From Thermocaproicibacter sp036844765 (GTDB lineage Bacteria > Bacillota > Clostridia > Oscillospirales > Acutalibacteraceae): DNA of 6,957 bases. A program made the position numbers and the translations under genes. Below are positions 1 through 5,125 of this stretch, one piece after another. The stretch is from positions 1 through 6,957 of the forward strand of contig DAIUFE010000065.1 of the NCBI GenBank assembly GCA_036844765.1, in the 5' to 3' direction. The notes below the pieces were generated by a model. The model made no database searches. It saw only the letters and a program-made list of their open reading frames with translations, and was not told the DNA's origin. How positions within the stretch are numbered: position 1 is the first letter of the stretch; each line of letters opens with the position of its first letter.

Positions 1-91
1 CACGCTCCCCGCGGGAGGAGCGACTAAAACCAATGCTGAGGATTTTCCGGGTTGCAGTTATTTCAATTCACGCCCCCGCGAGGAAAGCGGC
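1..91 (-). CRISPR. CRISPR remnant, left fragment (type I-C-like repeats)
   Basis: Two repeats flank one 35-bp spacer. The first repeat (1-24) is cut by the window edge and matches the last 24 bases of the repeats at 1331 and 1400 apart from small changes. The spacer is 25-59. The second repeat (60-91) is degenerate: it starts ATTTCAATTCACG, is one base short and differs at its far end. Read on the minus strand the repeat has the GTCGC...GCG stem and ATTGAAAT end typical of subtype I-C. The array may continue to the left. No cas gene is visible. The degenerate repeat lies on the side where the leader should be for this orientation, so this looks like an eroded end and not an active insertion end. 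Confidence 0.75.
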
Positions 92-121
92 CGCCCGCAT
101 TTTATTCCGCCGGGGAAAAGC

Positions 122-499
122 TCAGTATCCCGCGATCGGATTTTCTCCTATTTTTGCCTTCAGCTTGTTGATCTCTTTGACGTTGGCCCTTGTCACGATG
201 TTCACGGCGGTCATTGTCGCGTCGATGTCGTCCACCGTTTCGCTGATGTGATCGATTTTTTCGGTGTTGAGCTTGTGGCCGTCGAACAGGGCCGACAGCT
301 TTTGATGAATATCGTTCTCCAGCTTGATGTTGATTTTCAGCTGTCCCTCTTTCAGCCCGGACACATCCTCTTTTAAGCCGGACACATCTTGTTTCAGCCC
401 GGACACGTCCTCTTTCAGTCCGGAAATATCCCGCTGAATCGGCTCCAGTTTCTGATCCATCATTTTGCCGATCGCTTGCAGCAATTCCTGGCTCTCCAT
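122..499 (-). CDS. Small coiled-coil protein of unknown function (125 aa)
   Basis: I do not recognise this as a characterised family. The start is ATG at 499, chosen because a strong GGAGGAGG lies 8 bases upstream; the frame stays open further upstream but has no better start. The protein is soluble and highly charged, with no signal peptide or membrane segment. Residues 24-51 are four heptads of the form D-[IV]-S-G-L-K-[EQ], a textbook coiled coil. A second helical stretch from about residue 55 to 115 contains a possible break at FDGHK (72-76). Similar small proteins with repeated 'GLKxDV' heptads are common hypothetical proteins in clostridia; this is recollection, not a search. A strong promoter with a ~180-nt leader precedes it. 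It stands alone, between a CRISPR remnant and a parS-like site. Oligomerisation is likely; any function is unknown. Confidence 0.8.
   Translation of the reverse strand: MESQELLQAIGKMMDQKLEPIQRDISGLKEDVSGLKQDVSGLKEDVSGLKEGQLKINIKLENDIHQKLSALFDGHKLNTEKIDHISETVDDIDATMTAVNIVTRANVKEINKLKAKIGENPIAGY
347..430 (-). repeat. Four tandem 21-bp units encoding the heptads
   Basis: Four consecutive 21-bp units inside the coiled-coil gene encode DISGLKE, DVSGLKQ, DVSGLKE and DVSGLKE. The units differ at a few bases, several of them synonymous. The array is therefore in frame and somewhat diverged, and its copy number could change without a frameshift. Confidence 0.85.
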
Positions 500-551
500 T
501 CTGATCTCCTCCTCCCATACAGCAATTTCATTCCAATCTGCGAAAGATGAG

Positions 552-586
552 GTGTTTTCCCCCCGCCTTCGGCGGGGGGAAAACAC
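552..586. other. Long perfect hairpin in the leader of the coiled-coil gene
   Basis: A perfect 16-bp inverted repeat (552-567 with 571-586) encloses a three-base loop. Each arm contains a run of six C or G next to a run of four T or A. On either strand the U run lies in the 5' arm and the A run in the 3' arm, which is the reverse of an intrinsic terminator, and no U tract follows. It lies about 50 bases upstream of the ATG at 499, so if transcribed from the promoter at 689-694 it would be a very stable leader hairpin. It could also be a dispersed palindromic element. Confidence 0.7.
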
Positions 587-630
587 AAACCCACTTGCAT
601 AATCGACTGGAAATGATGTAGGTATTGGGT

Positions 631-677
631 CCGGTCAAAGCAGCTTGCTTTTTCAGCCCCCGCCCCGCGGCGACCGG
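631..677. other. Nested stem structure next to the promoter
   Basis: CCGGTC (631-636) can pair with GACCGG (672-677). Inside it AAAGCA (637-642) pairs with TGCTTT (646-651) across a GCT loop. On the minus strand this would form the first ~50 nt of the transcript from the promoter at 689-694. A folded 5' leader or small RNA is possible. The short stems make this tentative. Confidence 0.35.
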
Positions 678-688
678 AAGTTTGTTTT

Positions 689-717
689 ATTATAGCACGC
701 TCCGCGCGGAATGGAAA
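689..717 (-). promoter_or_regulatory. Strong extended -10 promoter for the coiled-coil gene
   Basis: On the minus strand a perfect TATAAT (694 down to 689) is preceded by TGC, giving an extended -10. Seventeen bases further upstream is TTTCCA (717-712), which matches four of six bases of the -35 consensus TTGACA. The expected transcript start is near 682, about 180 bases before the ATG at 499. No other gene lies between, so it most likely drives the coiled-coil gene or a leader RNA. Confidence 0.65.
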
Positions 718-752
718 GCGAGAATCGGGATTTTGCCGATGCTTTTCACCGG

Positions 753-768
753 TGTTTCATGTGAAACA
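753..768. promoter_or_regulatory. parS: parS-like site
   Basis: The 16-mer TGTTTCATGTGAAACA differs from the Bacillota parS consensus TGTTTCACGTGAAACA at one central base. ParB (Spo0J) loads at such sites near the origin to organise and segregate the chromosome. It lies in non-coding DNA about 0.8 kb beyond noc, where origin-proximal parS sites are expected. A 15/16 match to a long palindrome by chance in GC-rich DNA is unlikely. The Noc target (consensus ATTTCCCGGGAAAT) is different, so the ligand should be the separate ParB, whose gene is outside the window. Confidence 0.75.
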
Positions 769-807
769 GACGCGGAAAACGCAGGCGCGGCAGGGCGTTT
801 TAAGCCT

Positions 808-978
808 GCGGGAGGGGGCAGGGGGTGAGCCAGTGTCTGCACTATGCGGCAGCGGTGCGGAAAGCGCAAGAGGCGAAAGAGTTTCAGCCCTATTTTCTGA
901 ATTTGAATTCAGCTTATTTTTACTTTGCGCTCAAGCCGCGCGGGCTCAACCTTTCGGTCTTGTCCGAAAGTAGGCAAA
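808..978 (+). repeat. Mosaic repeat element, left copy (direct)
   Basis: This ~170-bp non-coding element recurs without gaps at 6787-6957, with about 22 mismatches in 168 compared positions counted by eye (about 87% identity). A 53-base run (838-890) is identical to 6817-6869. It contains a hairpin CTGAAT/ATTCAG (897-902/907-912), a conserved stretch TTTGCGCTCAAGCCGCGCGG, and a second hairpin CTTTCGG/CCGAAAG (951-957/964-970). Short open frames across it have no coding character. It appears to be a dispersed repeat, possibly a structured RNA or a non-autonomous element. Nothing in it resembles a transposase end. Confidence 0.75.
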
Positions 979-1175
979 GTACGCGCAGGGGGGACTTAAC
1001 CTCCGCACGAGAGGGGCCCTAATCCGTCCCCCCTGCACCCCCGGGGAGCCGTCCGCGCCCTTTCTTTCGGAACGAACGGCAGGGTGCCCCCGTGGCAGAA
1101 CAAACGAAGGGCCATAACTGGGGCAGGTGCCGAACAAACTGCTTTCTTCTTACCGGGAGATTTCGGAAACCGCTC
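979..1175. other. Unassigned non-coding spacer with a GC-rich hairpin
   Basis: This stretch separates the direct element (808-978) from the inverted element (1176-1294). GCAGGGGGGAC (985-995) can pair perfectly over 11 bp with GTCCCCCCTGC (1026-1036) across a 30-base loop. No tract of T follows on the plus strand. No convincing gene is present: the open frames here lack a Shine-Dalgarno sequence and have repetitive, low-complexity translations. I see no second copy of this stretch in the window. Confidence 0.5.
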
Positions 1176-1294
1176 ACCCCCTGCCCCCTCCCGCGCGGGA
1201 AGCTTATCGAAAACGTAGGCCCGCCGAGCGCGGAAGGGGGGTATCTATAGATCGGGAGGGGGGCTGCCGCCCCCCTCCCTGCCAAAGGCCCCCG
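1176..1294 (-). repeat. 119-bp inverted element, left copy
   Basis: This is the reverse complement of 6687-6805, the same length with about 10 mismatches by eye (about 92% identity). It contains the 10-bp palindrome ATCTATAGAT (1243-1252). Next to that is a perfect 11-bp stem, GGGAGGGGGGC (1254-1264) with its partner at 1269-1279, around a TGCC loop. Most differences between copies fall in a patch near 1205-1235, while the palindrome and hairpin are unchanged. It ends almost exactly at a CRISPR spacer (1296). Its partner lies on the far side of the mnmE-noc cluster. Confidence 0.8.
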
Positions 1295-1295
1295 C

Positions 1296-1488
1296 AAAGA
1301 GGAAGTCGCGCTGATACCGGAGAGTCTTGTATTTCAATCCACGCTCCCCGCGAGGGGAGCGACATTGCACCAGTTGCGCAAAATGCAGGGTGGTCTTTGA
1401 TTTCAATCCACGCTCCCCGCGGGGGGAGCGACTTTTGTCAGTGTTGCAACGCCGCCGGAGGCTTTATTTCAATCCACGCTCCCGCGCG
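1296..1488 (-). CRISPR. CRISPR remnant, right fragment (type I-C-like repeats)
   Basis: Two full 33-bp repeats lie at 1331-1363 and 1400-1432, and a third at 1466 keeps only its first ~18 bases before diverging. Spacers are 1364-1399 (36 bp) and 1433-1465 (33 bp); 1296-1330 (35 bp) is of spacer length but lacks its outer repeat. On the minus strand each repeat begins GTCGCTCCCC and ends GTGGATTGAAAT, the subtype I-C pattern with a central hairpin. The translation across it gives the familiar spurious 'FNPRSPRGER' and 'ISIHAPREGSD' peptides. No cas genes or clear leader are visible. The orientation matches the fragment at 1-91, so the two may be pieces of one older array. Confidence 0.85.
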
Positions 1489-1518
1489 GCCGGCTTGCCA
1501 AAATCATCGGCCCGCCGG

Positions 1519-1556
1519 CGCAGAGGGGGCCGGACATGCGTCCGGCCCCCTCTGCG
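1519..1556 (-). terminator. 17-bp hairpin downstream of noc, possible transcription end
   Basis: A perfect 17-bp stem (1519-1535 with 1540-1556) and a four-base loop lie 42 bases after the noc stop codon. The position fits an operon terminator. No real U tract follows on either strand; the minus strand has only a TTTT about a dozen bases further on. It could therefore be an mRNA 3'-end stabiliser, a Rho-linked end or a dispersed palindrome. Confidence 0.4.
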
Positions 1557-1598
1557 GGAAATGATTATAGGGAAATAGGAGCAATCTTGTAATCGGAT

Positions 1599-2411
1599 TC
1601 AGGCGGGTCTCTGGCCTCCCGCGGTGGCCTGCGCTTTCGGGATGCGCACGATGCACTCGATGTAGTCGTCGGTCTCGCTTTTGAGGGACTGGGCCTCGAT
1701 GCCGCTCAGGCGCATGGTCTTGACGGCGTGCGAGATGGTGTTGAGGAAGATGCGCACGTCCTTGATGATGAACGTCCGCTTCCGGGCGTTCTCCGCCTCC
1801 CCGGCGATCAGCCGGAGGATGTACTCGTCGGTCTGGCGGACGTTGTACTGCCGCTCGATGATCGCGTCGAGCGCGCGGCGGCGGAGCGCCTCGTCGTCGA
1901 CGCGCAGGACGGCGCGCGCGTGGCGTTCGGTCAGGCCGGCGGCCGCGATCTTGCCGCGCTCCTCGGGCGAAAGGCGCAGCAGCCGGAGCTTATTCGCCAG
2001 CGCGGACTGGCTCTTCCCCAGGCGGTAGGCAGCTTCCTCCTGCGTGACGTGCCACTGCTCAATCAGCTTGCGCAGGCCCTCGGCCTCCTCGAACATCCCC
2101 AGGTCCTGGCGCTGGAGGTTCTCCGTCAGGGCCATGGCGGCGCTCGCCTCGGCGGAGCACTCCCGCACGATGCAGGGCACCGCCCGCATCCCCGCCATCC
2201 GGCACGCGCGCAGGCGGCGCTCCCCCGCCACCAGCTCGTACCCGTCCGCCGCGCGGCGCACCAGCAGCGGCTGCAGCAGCCCGTTGATGCGGATGCTCTG
2301 CGCCAGGTTCCGCAGCTCCTGCTCGTCGAACTCCCGCCGCGGCTGCGCCGGGTTCGGGCGGATCTTCTCCGCGGCGATCTCCACCACCCTGTTCTTCTCG
2401 CTGAAACGCAC
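1599..2411 (-). CDS. noc: Nucleoid occlusion protein Noc (ParB family)
   Basis: Noc is a ParB-family CTPase clamp that binds sites around the chromosome and blocks FtsZ ring assembly over the nucleoid. Residues 8-28 show the family start (VVEIAAEKIRPNPAQPRREF). The CTP-binding motifs are GERRLRA (63-69) and ENLQRQDL (97-104). The helix-turn-helix is about 123-146. Its GKSQSALANKLRLL is Noc-like; Spo0J has GKSRPHVANHLRLL. The C-terminal block RTFIIKDVRIFLNTISHAVKTMR also fits Noc. I chose GTG at 2411 (270 aa) because GGGAGG lies 8 bases upstream. ATG at 2450 has no Shine-Dalgarno and overlaps a possible -10. Either way the N-terminus lacks an obvious amphipathic membrane helix like that of B. 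subtilis Noc. It follows rsmG by 86 bases and is not followed by soj-spo0J. Confidence 0.9.
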   Translation of the reverse strand: MRFSEKNRVVEIAAEKIRPNPAQPRREFDEQELRNLAQSIRINGLLQPLLVRRAADGYELVAGERRLRACRMAGMRAVPCIVRECSAEASAAMALTENLQRQDLGMFEEAEGLRKLIEQWHVTQEEAAYRLGKSQSALANKLRLLRLSPEERGKIAAAGLTERHARAVLRVDDEALRRRALDAIIERQYNVRQTDEYILRLIAGEAENARKRTFIIKDVRIFLNTISHAVKTMRLSGIEAQSLKSETDDYIECIVRIPKAQATAGGQRPA

Positions 2412-2445
2412 GCCTTCCGCCTCCCACGCTTGTCCCTTGGACCCA

Positions 2446-2478
2446 AGCATATCACGCGGAATCGGAAGATTTTGTAAA
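2446..2478 (-). promoter_or_regulatory. Possible noc promoter
   Basis: The gap between rsmG and noc is AT-rich compared with its surroundings. On the minus strand it holds an extended -10-like TGATATGCT (2454-2446), with TTTACA (2478-2473) upstream at a long 21-base spacing. A transcript starting near 2438 would leave a short leader carrying the GGGAGG and the GTG at 2411. The match is weak; noc may simply be read through from rsmG. Confidence 0.3.
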
Positions 2479-2497
2479 ATTATGGGAATCTGATTTT

Positions 2498-3193
2498 TTA
2501 TTTTTCCAGACGGGCGGCGGGCCCGGCGTGCCCGGGAGAGATCAGAAACAGGGTGCGGCCGTCGCCGGAGGGAAGCGAATAGGTCTCGGCGCGCCGCACG
2601 GAACCGCCGAGGCGAGCGACGACGGGGAGCGCGCTCTCCATCTCGGCGGAGGCGTCCGGGCCCTTCATCGCCGCGAACACGCCGCCCGGCGCGAGGAACG
2701 GCAGGCAGTATCCGCACAGGGCCGGCATCCGCGCCACGGCCCGCGCCGTGACGAAGGCGTACCGCCCCCCGTATTCCTTCTTCCGGCCGGCTTCCTCCGC
2801 GCGGGCGTGCACCAGTTCCGCCTCCAGGCCGAGAGCCCGGAGCAGCTCCGCAAGAAAGACCAGGCGCTTGTTCAGGCTGTCCAGCAGCGTGAGCCGCAGG
2901 TCGGGGCGCAGGATCTTGAGCGGCACGCCCGGGAACCCCGCCCCGGTGCCGACGTCGATCGCCTTCGCGCCCGGCGGCGGCCGGTAAAATTTCAGCACCA
3001 GCGCGCTGTCGAGAAAATGCTTCTCCGCGACCCCCTCCGGCGTGCGGATCGCGGTGAGGTTCATCTTTTGGTTCCACTCCGCGAGCACGCGCGCGTACAC
3101 GCGGAACTGCTCCTCCTGCCGGGGCGAGACTTCGATCCCCTCCCCCTTCGCCAGCAGGGCGAACCGGGCGGCGGCGTCCGCTTCCTCCGTCAT
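2498..3193 (-). CDS. rsmG: 16S rRNA (guanine-N7)-methyltransferase RsmG
   Basis: RsmG (GidB) transfers a methyl group from S-adenosylmethionine to N7 of G527 (E. coli numbering) in the 530 loop of 16S rRNA; loss gives low-level streptomycin resistance in several bacteria. The 231-aa length is normal. The family motif NLTAI is at 45-49 and KHFLDS at 58-63. The Rossmann SAM-binding loop is DVGTGAGFPGVPLKI (80-94), followed by the acidic strand end LLDSLNKRLVFL (103-114). RAVARM (151-156) and AAMKG (174-178) follow, as in the family. Its ATG overlaps the mnmG stop as ATGA, so the two genes are probably translationally coupled. The C-terminal tail is short and basic. Confidence 0.96.
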   Translation of the reverse strand: MTEEADAAARFALLAKGEGIEVSPRQEEQFRVYARVLAEWNQKMNLTAIRTPEGVAEKHFLDSALVLKFYRPPPGAKAIDVGTGAGFPGVPLKILRPDLRLTLLDSLNKRLVFLAELLRALGLEAELVHARAEEAGRKKEYGGRYAFVTARAVARMPALCGYCLPFLAPGGVFAAMKGPDASAEMESALPVVARLGGSVRRAETYSLPSGDGRTLFLISPGHAGPAARLEK

Positions 3194-5094
3194 ACGGCCT
3201 TCCCCCTTTTTCCGCGTTCCAGCCAGATCAGCAGCACCGAGATATCCGCCGGGCTGACGCCCGAGATGCGCGACGCCTGGCCCACGCTCTCCGGCCGGAC
3301 GGCCCGCAGCTTCTCGCGCGCCTCGTTCCGCAGGCCCGGGACCGCCGCATAGTCGAGGTCCGGCGGCAGGCGGCGGCCCTCCAGGCGGCGCATCTCCGCG
3401 ATCTGCGCCTTCTGCCGGCGGATGTAGCCCTCGTACTTCAATTCGATCTCCGTGTTCTCGAGCACGGCGTCCGGCAGGGCCGGCCGGGCGGTATCCACCG
3501 GCGCGAGCGCGCGGTAATCCATCTGCGGGCGCTTGAGCAGCTCCGCCAGCGTCACGCCGGAGGAAACCGGCGCTGTTTCACGGGAAACAAGGATGCGGTT
3601 CAGGGCCTCCGAAGGCGGAAGCACGGTGCTTTCCGCGCGGGAAAGCTCCGCCTTCTTCTCGGCCTCGCGCCGCAGAAAGCGCGCCCAGCGCTCGTCGGAG
3701 ATCAGCCCGACGCGGCGGCCGGTCGGCGTGAGGCGCTCGTCGGCGTTGTCCTGCCTCAGGACCAGGCGGTACTCGCTGCGCGAGGTCATCATGCGGTACG
3801 GCTCCTCCGTGCCCTTGGTGACGAGGTCGTCGATCAGCGTGCCGATGTAGCTGCCCGCGCGGTCGAGGATCATCGGCGCGCGGCCCTTGATTGCAAGCGC
3901 CGCGTTGACGCCCGCGACGAGGCCCTGCGCGGCGGCCTCCTCGTAGCCGGAGCTGCCGTTGAACTGCCCCGCGCCGTACAGGCCCGGAAAACCGCGGAAC
4001 TCGAGCGTCGCGCCCAGCTGGAGCGGGTCGGCGCAGTCGTACTCGATCGCGTAGGCGGCGCGCATGATCTCGACGCGCTCGAGGCCCGGGATGGTGCGGT
4101 AGAACGCGATCTGCACGTCCTCCGGCAGCGAGGAGCTCATGCCCTGGAGGTACATCTCCTCGGTGCCGAGGCCGCACGGCTCGATGAAGAGCTGGTGGCG
4201 CTCCTTCTCCGGGAAGCGGACCATCTTGGTCTCGATGCTCGGGCAGTAGCGCGGGCCGACGCCCGTGATGCCGCCGGTGTAAAGCTGCGAGCGGCCCAGG
4301 TTCGCGAGGATGACGCGCTTGGTCTCGGGCGTCGTCCACGAGATATAGCAGACCGCGCGGTTTTTGCCGGGGACGAGCGTGTCGTAGGAGAACGGGACGA
4401 CCGGGTCGTCGCCGCGCTGGACCTCGAGATTGCTGAAATCGATGCTGGAGCGCAGCACCCGCGCCGGGGTGCCGGTCTTGAACCGCCGCATCCGGATGCC
4501 GAGCTTCCGGAGCGAATCCGTGAGGAACGCGGCCGGGAACAGGCCGTCCGGCCCGCTCGCGTAGGAGACCTCCCCCACGAAGATCTTCCCGGAAAGGTAG
4601 GTGCCGGTCGCGAAGATCACCGCCTTCGCCGTGAAGCACGCGCCGAAGCGCGTCGTGAGCTTCCACCGGCGGGACGCCGCCGCGGAGGACGCCGCCGCGT
4701 CCGGCTCGACGGAAACGACCTCCGCCTGGCGGAGCAGCAGGCCGGGCTGGCGCTCGAGCTTGCGCTTCATGATTGCGCCGTACTCGCGGCGGTCGATCTG
4801 CGCGCGCAGCGAGCGCACGGCCGGGCCCTTGCCGCGGTTGAGCATCCGGCTCTGGAGGAAGCACTCGTCCGCCGTGCGGCCCATCTCGCCGCCCAGCGCG
4901 TCGATCTCGCGCACGAGGTGCCCCTTGGCCGTGCCGCCGATGGAGGGGTTGCACGGGCAGTTTCCCACCGCGTCGAGGTTGATGGTGAAAACCACCGTGC
5001 GGCAGCCCAGGCGCGCCGCCGCGAGGCCCGCCTCGATGCCCGCGTGCCCCGCGCCGATCACGGCGACGTCGATCTTGCCCGCGTCGTAGCTCAT
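3190..5094 (-). CDS. mnmG: tRNA U34 modification enzyme MnmG (FAD-dependent)
   Basis: MnmG (GidA) works with MnmE to add a carboxymethylaminomethyl or aminomethyl group at C5 of the wobble uridine, using FAD, NADH, methylene-tetrahydrofolate and glycine or ammonium. The 634-aa length is normal. The FAD-binding VIGAGHAGIEAGLA is at 12-25. The two conserved cysteines are in PCNPSIGG (C48) and GPRYCPSIE (C284). RFKTGTP is at 204-210. GQFNGSSGYEEAAAQG (376-391) varies slightly from the usual GQINGTTGYEEAAAQG. The C-terminal MnmE-interacting helical part (ISGVSPADISVLLIWL) is intact. Start ATG at 5094 has GGGGAG nine bases upstream. It begins 31 bases after mnmE and ends in an ATGA overlap with rsmG. 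Codons for VSRET (503-507) lie within a parS-like 16-mer. Confidence 0.97.
   Translation of the reverse strand: MSYDAGKIDVAVIGAGHAGIEAGLAAARLGCRTVVFTINLDAVGNCPCNPSIGGTAKGHLVREIDALGGEMGRTADECFLQSRMLNRGKGPAVRSLRAQIDRREYGAIMKRKLERQPGLLLRQAEVVSVEPDAAASSAAASRRWKLTTRFGACFTAKAVIFATGTYLSGKIFVGEVSYASGPDGLFPAAFLTDSLRKLGIRMRRFKTGTPARVLRSSIDFSNLEVQRGDDPVVPFSYDTLVPGKNRAVCYISWTTPETKRVILANLGRSQLYTGGITGVGPRYCPSIETKMVRFPEKERHQLFIEPCGLGTEEMYLQGMSSSLPEDVQIAFYRTIPGLERVEIMRAAYAIEYDCADPLQLGATLEFRGFPGLYGAGQFNGSSGYEEAAAQGLVAGVNAALAIKGRAPMILDRAGSYIGTLIDDLVTKGTEEPYRMMTSRSEYRLVLRQDNADERLTPTGRRVGLISDERWARFLRREAEKKAELSRAESTVLPPSEALNRILVSRETAPVSSGVTLAELLKRPQMDYRALAPVDTARPALPDAVLENTEIELKYEGYIRRQKAQIAEMRRLEGRRLPPDLDYAAVPGLRNEAREKLRAVRPESVGQASRISGVSPADISVLLIWLERGKRGKAV
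3574..3589. promoter_or_regulatory. parS: parS-like site inside mnmG
   Basis: TGTTTCACGGGAAACA (plus strand) matches the parS consensus TGTTTCACGTGAAACA at 15 of 16 positions; the mismatch falls at position 10. It is coding DNA: on the mnmG strand it spans most of L502-T507 and spells VSRET. parS sites embedded in origin-proximal genes are known in Bacillota. The central mismatch makes it a weaker candidate than a perfect site, but two near matches in 3 kb support each other. Confidence 0.6.
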
Positions 5095-5125
5095 GGAGCG
5101 TTCTCCCCTTTCCGGAAAGCTTCGT

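Noticed and set aside
33..251. 72-aa frame starting in the left CRISPR spacer
   Set aside because: It reads through a CRISPR repeat and then antisense to the better supported coiled-coil gene, which has a strong Shine-Dalgarno sequence and promoter.
946..1137. 63-aa minus-strand frame in the repeat region
   Set aside because: It has no ribosome binding site, spans the end of a dispersed repeat and a hairpin, and has no recognisable protein features.
1127..1578. Two open frames across the CRISPR repeats with peptides such as FNPRSPRGER and ISIHAPREGSD
   Set aside because: These are translations of type I-C-like repeats, a well-known source of false gene calls; there is no coding character between repeats.
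2412..3077. Long N-terminal extension of noc into rsmG (492-aa frame)
   Set aside because: The extension is an out-of-frame reading of rsmG with low-complexity Arg/Gly/Ala content; Noc homology begins only after the GTG at 2411.
5108..5119. Palindrome CTTTCCGGAAAG between mnmE and mnmG as a Noc-binding site
   Set aside because: It lacks the central CG of the Noc consensus ATTTCCCGGGAAAT and overlaps the mnmG Shine-Dalgarno region, so a chance palindrome is more likely.
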